NCBI GenBank assembly: GCA_014529385.2
Contig: CM043945.1
Location: 153,910,241-153,974,240 of the forward strand
Origin: Adiantum capillus-veneris
Taxonomy: Eukaryota; Streptophyta; Polypodiopsida; Polypodiales; Pteridaceae
DNA: 64,000 bases
Direction of reading: 5' to 3'
The translations under genes and the position numbers were made by a program. The number at the start of each line of letters is the position of its first letter. Position 1 is the first letter of the stretch. Under the pieces are notes generated by a model, which saw only the letters and a program-made list of their open reading frames with translations, searched no databases and had not been told where the DNA came from. This document shows, one piece after another, positions 1-10,457 of the stretch.

Positions 1-3000
1 CCATAGTTCCAGTAGGCATGACCAAAAAGTCTTGAGCTACAATCCCATTGTCATAACTGACAGAAGTGTGCCAGATTCCAAAAACCGTAGTTTTTTTCTT
101 GTTGACACCCTTGACTCGGATAATACTCTCAGATAGAGGTGGCTTCCCTAACTGACACCACACCCCATAGGATAGCAGATTATATTTAGCACCCGTGTCC
201 AATAAGGCGTTATATAGCACTTTTCCATAGGCACTATTTAACTCAATAGGGTATCGTAGAGGTGTGTCAGATTCCAACCCATCCTCTTCGATTTCCACGT
301 GGAATGCATTTGTGACTCCAAGGTTAGCCTCTCGTTTTTGTCTTATACGTTGTTGTCGCTCCTTAGCCTCAGCTTGAGCTTGTATCTTGTTTAACTCGGT
401 TTGTGCTTTGGCGGCCTTTTTTTGATGAATGGCCCGTAGTTCTTCTTGGCTTAAAGGATCATAATATCTTTTGAATTTACTCCCATTGAGGAATCCAATG
501 GTTTCAACTCCATCAAGAGTTTCCACACGAAGGGTACCTTGTGGGGTAATTTCACATACTCTATATGGTCCTTTACCAACATATTTCAACTTTTTCTTCT
601 CTTTACGTACTCCATACATAAGGACTTTATCACCAACTTTGATGTCCTTGTCCTTCACATGGCGATCAAACCACTTCTTTCTCCTATCCTTTTCCACAAG
701 AGCATTTTGCACAGCCAATTGTCTCTCTTCGTCTAGTTTTTCTAAGATATACAAACGCTCGGTTAAGGGGTTACCATTCCATCCTTCTTGCGAAGCTACC
801 CTAAGACTAGGAATGACAAACTCCCAAGGCATAACCGCTTCTTGGCCGTATACCATTTTGAATGGCGTACAATTAATAGCCACTTTATAAGCAGTACGAT
901 AAGCCCATAGAGCAGATGTCAACTTCAAATCCCAATCAGTGCGATGAGCTTCTACCGTCTTGGTTAAAATAGAGATTAGAGTCTTGTTGGTGCTCTCGGC
1001 TTGTCCATTAGCTTGCGGGTAATAAGGTGTAGACTTATGGTGGGATATCATAAAGGTCGTGGTAAGCTCTCTTATTACCTCATTTATAAAATGGGTACCA
1101 TTATCACTAACTATTTCAAAAGGGCAACCAAATCTTGTGATAATGTTCTCAAAAAGAAACTTAGCTATTGTCCTCGCGTCAGCTTTTTGTGAAGCCTTAG
1201 CTTCAGCCCACTTTGTTACATAGTCCGTAGCAACTAGAATATATCGAGATTGAGTGTTGCGAGCTGCGGGACTAATTGGACCTACAAAGTCTAAGCCCCA
1301 TTTTTCAAATGGTTGGGTTACTTTAATAGGATGTAAGGGCATTCTATCTTTGCGCTGTGTGGTCTTGTAACGTTGGCACTCATCACACCCTTTTGTAAAA
1401 AGTGATGCATCCTTAAATAAAGTTGGCCACCAATAGCCTGATTGCAGCACCTTTCTAGCAGCCAGGTCTCCTGAAAAATGTCCTCCTGCTATGCCCATAT
1501 GTGTTTCTTGCAAGATATACAAATATTCATCCTCGCGGGCACAACGCCTAAGAATATCATCCTTGCCTAATCTATACAGAGTTCCGGCAATCAAACAATA
1601 GGGTTCACATTCTTTTACTAGCCTTCGAGCGATATCCTTACGAAGTTCCTTGGGTGGAAAACCATTAACTAAAAAGTTAACAATGTTCTCACTCCATTCA
1701 GGCATAGTCTCAACTATGAATAGGGAAGTATCGGGTAATTCATCATCAACTCCTGTAGGGGCTTCACCATTGGGTATGCGAGACAAATGATCAGCCATGA
1801 CGTGCCTTTTACCGGGTCTCACTACAATCGTGAAATCAAACTCCAGAAGAATTAACAACCATCGTGTGATTCTTCCTGTGGAGCATGGCTTGTTTACCAG
1901 ATACAGCAACGCTTGATGGTCCACATAAAATACAAACTTGTTTGCCAGAAGGTAGTAGCGAAATTTCTTTACTGCATAAACCATTACCAAACCTTCTCGC
2001 TCTGTAGTGGTGTAGTTCCTTTCAGCATCGTTCAATTGACGTCTTGCAAAGCTAATGGGATAGTCCAATTTATGTTCTCCTGGTTGAGTGAGGACACACC
2101 CAATAGCAAAGTTTGATGCATCAATATGCACATGTAAAATGACATCCCAGTTAGGTGTCCTTAAAATCGGAGCACTTGCTAGTGTTTTCTTCAATTGTTC
2201 ATAGGCCTGGTCACACTCTTCAGTCCATTTAAATTCAATGAGAAGCTTGTACAAAGGACGTGCTATCTCAGCGAAAAATAAAATAAACCATCGATAATAA
2301 CCCACGTGTCCCATGAACCTTTGAACTCCCTTGTAATTGGTTGGTGGTGGTAACTCTAGAATTACTTTAATTTTGCTCTCATCGGTTGAGATACCATTCT
2401 TGGATACTATATGCCCTAAAATAACTCCATGCTTGACCCAAAATTGGCATTTGAACGGGTTCAATGAGATACGATATAACCTACACTTTTCAAACACCTT
2501 CCGCAAACATGATAGATGTTCCTTCCAAGAAGAGTAAACACAAAGGTCGTCTAAGAAAGCTTCACAAAACTCTCTCAAATATTCTTTAAAAGCAGTGTTT
2601 ATTAATCGTTGGAATGTAGCAGGGGCATTTGTTAAGCCAAAAGCCATCACACGAAATGCAAACACGCCAAATTCTGTGATGAAGGCAGTTTTAGCTTGGT
2701 CCTCTAGCGCTATCGTGATTTGGCTGTAGCCTGAGTACCCATCTAGAAAGCTATAAGCTTCCTTGCCTGCAACTCTTTCGAGTACATGTTCGGAATATGG
2801 TAGGGGGTAATGGTCTCTCCTAGTAGCTGCATTAACTTTTTTGAGGTCCACACACACCCTGAGTTTCCCATTCTTTTTTGGCACGATAACTATTGGAGAC
2901 ACCCATTCAGAGTGTTCAATAGGATATATGAACCCACATTTGATAAGCTTTTCTAGCTCTTCTTGAATGATCTTTGCGTACTTAGGATTCATCGGGTAGG

Positions 3001-3598
3001 GTCTTTGTTGTACGGGCTTCACAGTGCTAATCATAGGGATTGTATGTTGGACCACAGAAGGTGGAACACCTTTCATATCATGGTATGTCCAAGTGAATAC
3101 GTCCTTGAATTCCTTGAGAAGCTCTTTGAGGACCGCCTCTTCAACTTCTGTGAGGTCTTGGGCAATAAAAACAGGTTTTGATTCTTCACCGGGGTTAGCT
3201 AATTCTATTTCTTTAACTATTGCCGGACCATCATAGATTCCATTATTCCCATCGATAGGTATTCTTTGGGCTTTTGTGTACACAACCTTTGCTTCCCCTG
3301 TGGTGTAAGATTTGAAATGTTCTGGTGTAGGATGCAAGTCTGTGGATTCTGGTTGTGCTTTGGTTTGTGCTTCCATTTCTGCTTTCTTGTGTTGTCGAGC
3401 TAACTCTTGGTTTTGACGCCTCCTTGCAGTGCGGCTCAACCTTGGCTTGTCTATGATCTCTAATTGGGCTATGTCATGGGGTCGTGGTCTACACCACATA
3501 ACATTTTGGAGATATTCACCCCAATTGTCTACCAATTTTCGATGAGCATCACATGCCCCTATATAACTGAGCCATTCTGCTGAGGATCTCTTCTTTTT
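1..3598 (-). CDS. pol: gypsy Pol: RT, RNase H, integrase and a C-terminal second protease-like domain (open at the window edge)
   Basis: One minus-strand frame is open from just after a TAA at 3599-3601 to the window edge, about 1199 codons, with no stop seen in the segments I translated. RT motifs: VCVDLKKVNAA, FLDGYSGYSQI, AFGLTNAPATF and the catalytic FLDD near 2545. RNase H: HIDASN near 2118 and YVDHQAL near 1920. Integrase: HMGIAGGHFS followed by CDECQRYK (HHCC zinc site), then GLDFVGPI, VSDNGTHF (near 1100) and PQANGQAES for the DDE triad, ending with GKGPYRV near 570. The frame then continues through a Lys/Gln/Glu-rich linker (about 330-450) into a retropepsin-like segment with NALLDTGAKYNLLS, whose active-site Asp codon is at 197-199. 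Motifs place RT-RH-INT firmly; the meaning of the second protease-like domain is inference. Confidence 0.9.
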
Positions 3599-4508
3599 TT
3601 ATCCTAGCACGTACATTGGCTCGATATCGACGCCTCTTAAGGTTTTTCTTTTTCTTATTTGAGACCTGCTTTTGATTTGCATTTAGATCTGGCTCACTAA
3701 AGGAGTCCTCGTTGGTGTCCTCTTCACTCTCGGGGGAGCTATCATCGGTTGATGTGCTCGGTCCTTCCGAATGTTTTGACTCTGAACTTGCTCCACTCTC
3801 TAATTCATGAGATTCAGAATCCGTTTCACTGTGGGAGTCAGTGTCCAAGTCGTGTTGGTCAAAGTCTTCTATTGAGCTATCGGTGTCACTGTCAGATTGG
3901 CCCACAATTGCCTTGCCCTTAGAAGATGCATGTATGACACTTATCATGTTCAGAGGTGCAATTTGTGGTACCTCTTCCCCCTCTGGTGTGACCCAAGTGG
4001 TTCCTCTATTTCCCCAGGTATCTATGGTTGCAGCTAGGTGTACCCAGTCTACGTTGTCTGATTCCGTCATACCCGGTAACACATCCATGTAAGGAGAATC
4101 TTGGCCAATGTCTGTATCCTTCTTACAAGTGTAACAATATTGTAGTGGGGCCGAGTGAACTGTGGTGTCAGAGCGATGATCAATAATGGTTTTACTCCCT
4201 AAGGGGTGTACCTTACCAGTCACCAAATCCACTCTAAGGACAGAGTCTTGGAATTGCAAATAGACATGATTTTTAGACCAATCATGAACCATTTGTGCTT
4301 CCCTCATGAATGGTCGTCCTAAAATCATTTCATATGACATAAGGTGTTTAGAGAAATCCATTACAATGAACGTATGTCGTACCTTGTGTCCTAGAACTTT
4401 GATCTTAAGATCCTTGAGCATCCCCATAGGTTTGGCTATGGTACCATTTGCCATCTTTACCACAATGTTAGTAACACTGAGCGGGGTTTTCCCATGGATT
4501 CCCAACAA
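3549..4508 (-). CDS. gypsy protease C-terminal half plus acidic linker
   Basis: This frame holds the downstream half of the aspartic protease. KTPLSVTNIVVKMANGT and the MILGRPFM motif match the ILGRPF(L/W) signature that follows the flap region in plant gypsy proteases. After it comes a long Ser/Asp/Glu-rich stretch (roughly residues 190-275) and then a very basic segment (KKKKNLKRRRYR). It is offset by -1 from the ORF carrying the protease active site, and the offset falls exactly at a GGGAAAA heptamer at 4487-4493. It is offset again relative to Pol at an A7 run (3594-3600, sense strand). Either the protein is made by frameshifting or this copy carries two indels. The start shown is not a natural initiation site; the upstream boundary is the frame junction. 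Confidence 0.75.
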   Translation of the reverse strand: MLGIHGKTPLSVTNIVVKMANGTIAKPMGMLKDLKIKVLGHKVRHTFIVMDFSKHLMSYEMILGRPFMREAQMVHDWSKNHVYLQFQDSVLRVDLVTGKVHPLGSKTIIDHRSDTTVHSAPLQYCYTCKKDTDIGQDSPYMDVLPGMTESDNVDWVHLAATIDTWGNRGTTWVTPEGEEVPQIAPLNMISVIHASSKGKAIVGQSDSDTDSSIEDFDQHDLDTDSHSETDSESHELESGASSESKHSEGPSTSTDDSSPESEEDTNEDSFSEPDLNANQKQVSNKKKKNLKRRRYRANVRARIKKEEILSRMAQLYRGM

Positions 4509-6403
4509 TCTTTTGTAACGATGCTAACTCCCGCACCACCATCAAGAATTCCCTTTATAGTTAATCCCTTGGTAGTGATGGGTAGGGTCGCATTAGACTC
4601 GTCGCCTTCAAAATACTGCCCTAATTCGTTAATGGGTACCTCGATCACAGACTCGTGTCCATCTAAGTCAAGTGATTGCACATGATTTTCCTCATCAATC
4701 ATAATCGAGTCAGGCCTATTTGGTTGCGCAAACTGCGGTAATCCCGTTCGTAGCTCTCCGTTAAGGAATGCTCGAAGTGCAAGGAATAACTCAGGATCTC
4801 CGTACAGCTTTGCTATGATCGTGGTTCGGACCTCAGAAGACATGAAGTCCACTAGTTTGGCAACATTCATTGGCATTTTGCAGGGTGTAGGTCCTTGACT
4901 AGGAACTGGTGAGGATGGAATCTCATATTCCTCAATGGGATCAGGTATTCCTTCGTTAAACATCCTTTCCAACAAGAAAGGTGTATGCTCACTTTCTGAT
5001 GCCCCGTCCTCACTCCCTTCTTGGATGATACTAGATATGGCTAACGGTCTATGGTTAATGTGGGGTGGATGAACTTGCGTGGGAAACACTGTGTCATGAA
5101 TTTTGACATGCATGGGTTCTGGTTCTAGTTTCCTTTGAGTCTCCTCCACTAAACCTCTTAGATGTTTCACCTGCTCAATCTCGTCTACTGGGTTTGGGTA
5201 CGTCCCAATCTTCTTTTTACAATTCTTCCCTTTTTGCCCCTGCGGTTTATCTTGGGGGTCTTGGATTGGATTTGGAAACACTTGTGGTGTTTTCAGAGGC
5301 TCTTTATGGTTTTCTCTTATTCTGTTTTCATTTGGTTCCATGTTACGGTTTTCTTTGTCGGTCTTTCCCTTTGTGGTATTGGTTCTAGTTTCCATTGTCT
5401 CGATTGAATCTGAATCATCCTCGAGGTCATTCATATACACGGGGTCATCTCCTGTTCCTATGTTTGTTTTGGGACTTGGCTTTGAATTTCCCGTATTCTG
5501 CGACCTCTTCCTTCGTGTCTTCTTTTTCTTTGCTTGGATAATTGACGCGGTATCTCTCTCTTCGAGGATATGGCCTGGCCCTTGAAGCATGGACCGTGTA
5601 ATCGCATAAGCGGGTGCGACGGGTGGTATTCGCGATGTCACACTAGCAATTTTGACCAAACTTAGGGGTGTGATTTTAGGCGCATTTGGGTTATAGGGGC
5701 ATTGGGCAATCAAGTGATCTATGCCACAACGATTACATGTGAGTATTGGCATTGCAGATGTGCTCCCTTGATTCATTTGCATCTGTGTAGCATTCTTTTG
5801 TAGCCTAATAGGGCATTCCGCTGCCCGATGTGGTCCACCACACTCGTAGCATTGAAGAGGTGGCCTCCTAGCCTGGGTGTTGATATTTTGACCTCTGGAT
5901 GCGAGAGCAGCAGCTTGATAAACCGGCTTGACTTGCCCCCAACAATCTTCCATGTAGTATATAGGACACTCTTCCAATGTATCAAGTCCGTAGGCAATAC
6001 TAGTGTCTATTTCCTCCTCACAGCCATCTGCATAAGCATTTGATGGCTCGTAACCCACTTGGTTCATAGGGGCGACTCTTGGATGCGGGGGCTGCAGTCC
6101 TAGCACAGGAGGTGGTAGCGGTGTAGCTTGTACAACAGTTTGAGATCTAGGGACCATGTGTTGCGGTAGTTTCTCAACAGGTGGAGCATGCATCAATACA
6201 GGAGCTCGAGGCGCATCCGTCCAGGCTACAGGTGGTCTATTTGCCATCATACGTTTGATCATTAAACAATCCTTAGCTTGGTGACCATACCTACCACATG
6301 CGTTGCAAGTTCCATTAAATTTTACTCTAAACGTAGGGCACTCACTAGTGCTATGTGGACCTAAGCAAATGGAACACCATTGTTGCTCCCTTCTTGGATA
6401 CAT
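4457..6403 (-). CDS. gypsy nucleocapsid zinc knuckles and protease active site
   Basis: The N-terminal part carries four zinc knuckles: CSICLGPHSTSEC, CNACGRYGHQAKDC, CYECGGPHRAAEC and CNRCGIDHLIAQC. The second has the classic CX2CX4HX4C spacing; the other three have one residue fewer between the second Cys and the His. A long Pro-rich, then charged region follows. The C-terminus has KGILDGGAGVSIVTKD, a retropepsin active site in the D-G-G form seen in some plant gypsy elements. The ORF runs into TAA at 4457-4459, just after the active site, while the rest of the protease continues in the -1 frame. It is in the same frame as Gag upstream, separated only by TAG at 6443-6445, so Gag and this ORF may once have been, or may still be read as, one protein. 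Confidence 0.8.
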   Translation of the reverse strand: MYPRREQQWCSICLGPHSTSECPTFRVKFNGTCNACGRYGHQAKDCLMIKRMMANRPPVAWTDAPRAPVLMHAPPVEKLPQHMVPRSQTVVQATPLPPPVLGLQPPHPRVAPMNQVGYEPSNAYADGCEEEIDTSIAYGLDTLEECPIYYMEDCWGQVKPVYQAAALASRGQNINTQARRPPLQCYECGGPHRAAECPIRLQKNATQMQMNQGSTSAMPILTCNRCGIDHLIAQCPYNPNAPKITPLSLVKIASVTSRIPPVAPAYAITRSMLQGPGHILEERDTASIIQAKKKKTRRKRSQNTGNSKPSPKTNIGTGDDPVYMNDLEDDSDSIETMETRTNTTKGKTDKENRNMEPNENRIRENHKEPLKTPQVFPNPIQDPQDKPQGQKGKNCKKKIGTYPNPVDEIEQVKHLRGLVEETQRKLEPEPMHVKIHDTVFPTQVHPPHINHRPLAISSIIQEGSEDGASESEHTPFLLERMFNEGIPDPIEEYEIPSSPVPSQGPTPCKMPMNVAKLVDFMSSEVRTTIIAKLYGDPELFLALRAFLNGELRTGLPQFAQPNRPDSIMIDEENHVQSLDLDGHESVIEVPINELGQYFEGDESNATLPITTKGLTIKGILDGGAGVSIVTKDCWESMGKPRSVLLTLW

Positions 6404-6442
6404 GTGACTATTTTGAGGGGGTCGATTATCCTTAAGAGACTC

Positions 6443-7672
6443 CTAGATTGCCTTGGTGAGGTCTGTCAAGAATGTCTCAAATACCTTTGGCTCATTGGCA
6501 ATGGGCTTTGCAGTCATGGGTTCATACTCAATGGCTTGTGAGCTAGTGGATCTCGTGTCAGTAGACACCCTCATGCCTGCTATCATCAAGTTGTCCTCTA
6601 ATTGGATTGCATTGGCAGTGACATCTTCCCAGGTTGTGATACCTCTAATCACTAGTCCATTATAGATTCCTTCATTCCTCAACCCTCGAATGAATCGATC
6701 AAGCAGTTGGTTATTGTTGAAGCGCTCATTTACAGGGCAGCGAGAGTTTAAGTGCTTTAGAAGACTAATGAAGTCCCTTACTGACTCTCCTTCCTTACGT
6801 TCGGCCTTCTGTAGCTGAGATGCTACACCCCAAAGCACACCTTCTCGTATGTACTCCTTTAGAAACAACCTTCGAAGGGTAGGGTAGATTGTTTTCTCGT
6901 CCACCCTTAGGGTTCTATACCAATCTCCAGCCTTCCCACTTAATGTCAAGCTTAAGGCATTGCACTTATGTAGTTCGTTGCGTTCCCCTAAGGAATCACA
7001 TACTTGTTCAAACACTTCAATGTGTTTTCTAGCATCTTCGTCCCCATTGAATTTTTGCGTGAGTTTGGCAATTTGTACTGCCTTACTTCTAGGCTCTCTA
7101 TCAGATGCATGACGCATATTTTCCGCGATAGATCGACCTATGGTTTGAGCAAACGCTGCCAAGTCACCTATGTGAGGAGGCAGGGCCGGTGGAGGTACTC
7201 TTGGAATCATATGTGGGAGAGGGACGGGTATCAGTCTTGGCATATGTGTGGATGATGCAGGATATGGAACATAACCGGGCATAGGTCCACTCGGATAAGG
7301 GCTAGGGAGCGGCACTCGAGGAGCATAAACAAGTGGTACAATTGGAGGTGTGGGGGCCATGTGTGCATAAGGGGCTAGAGGCACATACGGTCGAGGCCCC
7401 ATATTAGGTATTACGACACTAGGTAGTGGCACTGTGCTAACCGTAGATGTCATCGGTACATTCTCTGTCAGGATTATCCCTGGAGTGAGCACTGTGTTTT
7501 CCTTAATAGAGGGTTGAGCCAAGTTAGGGAAGCTAAAGTTGTCGCTCGGAGGCTCAGATTGCATAGAGACCCCAGGTGAAATGACGTAAGATGGGTCCAT
7601 GGGGCTCATTAGAGGAGTCTCCATTTGTGATAAAGTAGGCTGTTGAGCCTTGCTCGTATCCAGAAATCTCAT
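6443..7672 (-). CDS. gag: gypsy Gag (retrotransposon gag domain)
   Basis: The first half is a Pro/Met/Tyr-rich low-complexity segment. Residues from about 200 onward form a capsid-type Gag domain: KFNGDEDARKHIEVFEQVCD, then LTLSGKAGDWYRTL, FLKEYIREG, ERKEGESVRDFISLLKHL and DRFIRGLRNEGI. These follow the spacing of the Retrotrans_gag family, which builds the virus-like particle. The ORF ends at TAG (6443-6445), directly followed in frame by ESLKDNRPPQ and the zinc-knuckle ORF. Upstream, TAA at 7715-7717 separates it in frame from the MHLRSGR ORF. The ATG at 7670-7672 is the first Met after that stop, but initiation could also be farther upstream by readthrough. Confidence 0.85.
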   Translation of the reverse strand: MRFLDTSKAQQPTLSQMETPLMSPMDPSYVISPGVSMQSEPPSDNFSFPNLAQPSIKENTVLTPGIILTENVPMTSTVSTVPLPSVVIPNMGPRPYVPLAPYAHMAPTPPIVPLVYAPRVPLPSPYPSGPMPGYVPYPASSTHMPRLIPVPLPHMIPRVPPPALPPHIGDLAAFAQTIGRSIAENMRHASDREPRSKAVQIAKLTQKFNGDEDARKHIEVFEQVCDSLGERNELHKCNALSLTLSGKAGDWYRTLRVDEKTIYPTLRRLFLKEYIREGVLWGVASQLQKAERKEGESVRDFISLLKHLNSRCPVNERFNNNQLLDRFIRGLRNEGIYNGLVIRGITTWEDVTANAIQLEDNLMIAGMRVSTDTRSTSSQAIEYEPMTAKPIANEPKVFETFLTDLTKAI

Positions 7673-7714
7673 GGGGCCAGTTGAGAGTATATTTACCCCT
7701 CGGTTTTGCCTTTC

Positions 7715-8431
7715 TTATTGAATAATGCCATGGATAACATTACAGATCATTTTCTGTTGATCTTCGATGCTCCTGGCACTAGAGGTGGATTGTACAATCT
7801 CTATCCATCCTACATGGTAGGCGTGGCCAGAGTGTAGATCCGTCAACACCTCAGTGTGGAGGTCGTATGTCCAATGATCATTAATGAACAATCCTTCTAG
7901 AGTCGACGTGTTAACGGTTTCTTGTGAGGTAGAAGCAATGTTGCTCCCCGTGGTTTTACTTGTCACCAACGGTACTCTAGAGGGAACTTCTGAAGGAGGC
8001 AGCTCAACAGGGCCTTCTTGGTAAGAAGTTGGCAGGATATCCACATGGACACTCTTTGGGGGTGTGGGGTCCACGTGCGATGTGAAAGGAGAGTCCACTT
8101 CCCCACCCCCTTCGTGTGCTTCATTTGCATCAGGTTCCGAGCGAGTAGCTCTACCTAATGTTTCCATGAAACGGCTAAACATACTAGTACTAGGCTGTGG
8201 AGCTTCGGAAGGTGCATGGCCTTCTCTCTCAGTGTTTTGGGTAGGGTATGCTTCCATGATTTCTGAGTCGGAGGAGGAATCACTAGCGGCTATTTTAGGG
8301 TCTTGGGTGGTGCTACCTTGTGTCCCCGCTGAGGGTCTAGATCCTATCGTGGATGGGTAATGGGTGTCCGTATGAACAGAGGCACCCTCAATATGCTCGT
8401 GTTCTAGCACCCGCCCAGAGCGTAAGTGCAT
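7715..8431 (-). CDS. gypsy upstream ORF beginning MHLRSGR
   Basis: A 238-residue ORF directly downstream of the leader. It starts MHLRSGRVLE; an MxLRSGR-type start is often seen at the first ORF of plant Gag-Pol polyproteins, which is why I choose this ATG. The rest is Ser/Thr/Pro-rich, probably largely disordered, with no catalytic motif that I recognise. The C-terminal 50 residues (NDHWTYDLHTEVLTDLHSGHAYHVG and after) look more globular. It ends in TAA at 7715-7717 in a CAA-TAA-GAA context, and the same frame stays open beyond the stop into Gag. It is most likely an N-terminal extension of Gag in the ancestral element. Confidence 0.6.
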   Translation of the reverse strand: MHLRSGRVLEHEHIEGASVHTDTHYPSTIGSRPSAGTQGSTTQDPKIAASDSSSDSEIMEAYPTQNTEREGHAPSEAPQPSTSMFSRFMETLGRATRSEPDANEAHEGGGEVDSPFTSHVDPTPPKSVHVDILPTSYQEGPVELPPSEVPSRVPLVTSKTTGSNIASTSQETVNTSTLEGLFINDHWTYDLHTEVLTDLHSGHAYHVGWIEIVQSTSSARSIEDQQKMICNVIHGIIQ

Positions 8432-10457
8432 GTGCTTTTGATACCCTAAGGTGTCAAAAAGTTGCTCTAGGAGGCCTTGTGACTAGTTTTTAGCGCGTTT
8501 TTTTGTTTGTTTTTTTGCTAGATTTTTTAGAGCGTGTCGTGGAATGGGCCGTGTGATAGCTCGAAACGAGCGTATCGGTCAGAGGGTCGTGCCATGCTTT
8601 ACAGCCCTCCGTTTGGTCACTCTATGCCCTCGGAATCCCTAAAACTGTCAATTTCCAGTAGGGAACGCGCACCAAAACCAGTAGGGAGTACTGCAGACCC
8701 AGTTACTGAGCTCAATTCTATTGGGAACTCTCCCCATAAACCCGAAGACCAGAGTGGAGTTTGCAACCTCCGCAAGTTGTCTTTTCACAATGGCAGGGAG
8801 AACAACCTGTGCGCTCCTTGCCGCACTGTCGAAGCAAGGGACTTGCCGATACACCGTGTACGAGCCGCAGACGGCTCCAAGCACACAACTAGTTTAACTA
8901 GTAAGCTCAAAGAGGGCAATGGTGTGTCACTCACCGCCTTATGCTCCTGCCGTAGAGGATTCCTCGCCGCGAAGAAGAGGGAGACGCCGCTACGCCGCGC
9001 TCAACCGCCTCGCCGCCATCGTGCCGCCGCAACGCTCGATCGCACACACACTCTCACTCTCTCTCTCTCTCTCTCTCACGCGCACACACACAAGGAGATG
9101 GTGAAGGAGAAGGTGGAGATGGAGCAAGAGCAGCTTCTATTTCACAATGAGAGAATGAGTAAAAATTAGGTTTAGTTGGCTTTTATGTGAGCTCACCCCA
9201 TTCACACTTGGGCGCCCATGCTTAGCCAACTAACCCTCGCATGTTCGTGTTAGAGTGCGCCTCTCATCGGCGATCACTCTACTTTTCCCTATTGGACCGA
9301 CAAGCCCGGTGCCTGACTCTACTTAAATAAATAATACGGTTACAGTGTCCGTCGTAGGCGATAGGGTGTCTGTGAGCCACGAGGGTTAACACAACCACCG
9401 TAACGGCATCTTCTACATCGACAGGCTACGGGAGTGCCTTCTTGAGTGCTTGGAAAGCTCTGTCCCCTTTGGCCAATTCAACGGCGTCCTCCTGCGTCGC
9501 CGAATCCTCGTGCGACCTTGTGTTCAATGAAAGTGCACAAAGGATTGTCGCTACGTCTTTTTCCATATGTATCTTTCTTTGTTTCAGTTCCTCCTTACTC
9601 AGATTAATAAGGGATCTTTGACCGCTATCATCGGTGCCCCATTTCGCAAAGTCGCCTGCCGGATCGATAGCCTTTAGAGCGTCGGGCTACTCGATCGATG
9701 ATCTCTGTTTGCTTGCCACTGCTTCGGCGTAGGACGGCAGAGGAGCCTGCCATGGCGCGGTGAAGGGCCTCACCGACACCAAGTCAGAAAAGGGATCATC
9801 ACCACCTAGTGGAGATAATACTCGCTTTTATAGCAACACCTGGGTGTAATAAAGACTAACTCTAGATATCAAAAACGATTATTATCACTTAATAATCGCG
9901 ATTCTGGCAAGACAATAATCGCTACATATAAGGCTTCACAAAATAGGCGATGCAGCGAGGAGAGAAGATGCTAGCAAGCCACGCACCAGGCCATTAAGCA
10001 AAGAATGGAAAGAGTCGCTTAAGATACTTATCATCAGCATGCTGCAGATGCAAGGATTCAGTGAAGAAGGCCAAGGTGCTATAGCGGAGTAGAAAGGAAA
10101 CTCGCAAGAGGTCCCACTGTTGTAGATGCTTAGTGTATACCCCTTGTAGCCTGTGATCAACCCTCAAACCTCCTATGCCCAGATCCCTACGCCATTGCTA
10201 CCCTCAGACAGCTCATTTTGCATCGTTTTCTACCATCGCTACTCTGCTGCTAGGTGTATCGATGTTTTAAAATGTGCAACCTTTAAAGGGCCCTTCCTAT
10301 TGAAGGGTCTATGGGGGACCCCACTAGCACTTCTAAAAAGTAAGGGCCAAGTCGCACCCCAGAAGAGTGAGGGGAGTGGGGAAAATGTTTTCTGTATAAT
10401 GGGAAAGTCCTAAAAGGTAGGCATAGATATAGAATTCCAAAGATAACCCTACTAGGA
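8432..10457 (-). other. gypsy leader and probable 5' LTR region, limits not determined
   Basis: No convincing gene. In minus-strand orientation this is upstream of the MHLRSGR ORF and should hold the untranslated leader, primer binding site and 5' LTR. A minus-strand TATA-like sequence (CTATAAAAG) lies at about 9824-9833 and another (ACATAAAAG) near 9180-9190; either could be an LTR promoter. A (CT)n/(CA)n patch lies at about 9050-9092. No tRNA-Met-type primer site is visible. The 211-residue plus-strand ORF in this stretch is Ser/Arg-rich with no domain and is read as a chance ORF. Confidence 0.4.

Larger units (their letters stand above)
1..8431 (-). mobile_element. Ty3/gypsy LTR retrotransposon body, 3' end outside window
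   Basis: Read on the minus strand, the order is: an ORF starting MHLRSGR, Gag, zinc knuckles, protease active site, protease C-terminal half with an acidic linker, RT, RNase H, integrase, and then a second protease-like domain running off the left edge. PR-RT-RH-INT order is diagnostic of Ty3/gypsy. The RT motif FLDGYSGY is common in non-chromoviral (Athila/Tat-like) plant gypsy elements, and no chromodomain is seen after the integrase GPY motif, so I favour that side of the family. The coding region is broken into five ORFs by two in-frame stops and two frame changes. The 3' LTR lies beyond position 1, so the 5' LTR cannot be delimited by comparison. Confidence 0.9.

Noticed and set aside
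8660-8685. Possible primer binding site of the left gypsy element (TGGTGCGCGTTCCC on the minus strand)
   Set aside because: Only loosely like known plant primer sites, no TG...CA LTR edge next to it, and the 3' LTR is outside the window.
8534-9169. 211-residue plus-strand ORF
   Set aside because: Low-complexity Ser/Arg/His content, runs through a CT/CA microsatellite, opposite to the gypsy element, and no domain.
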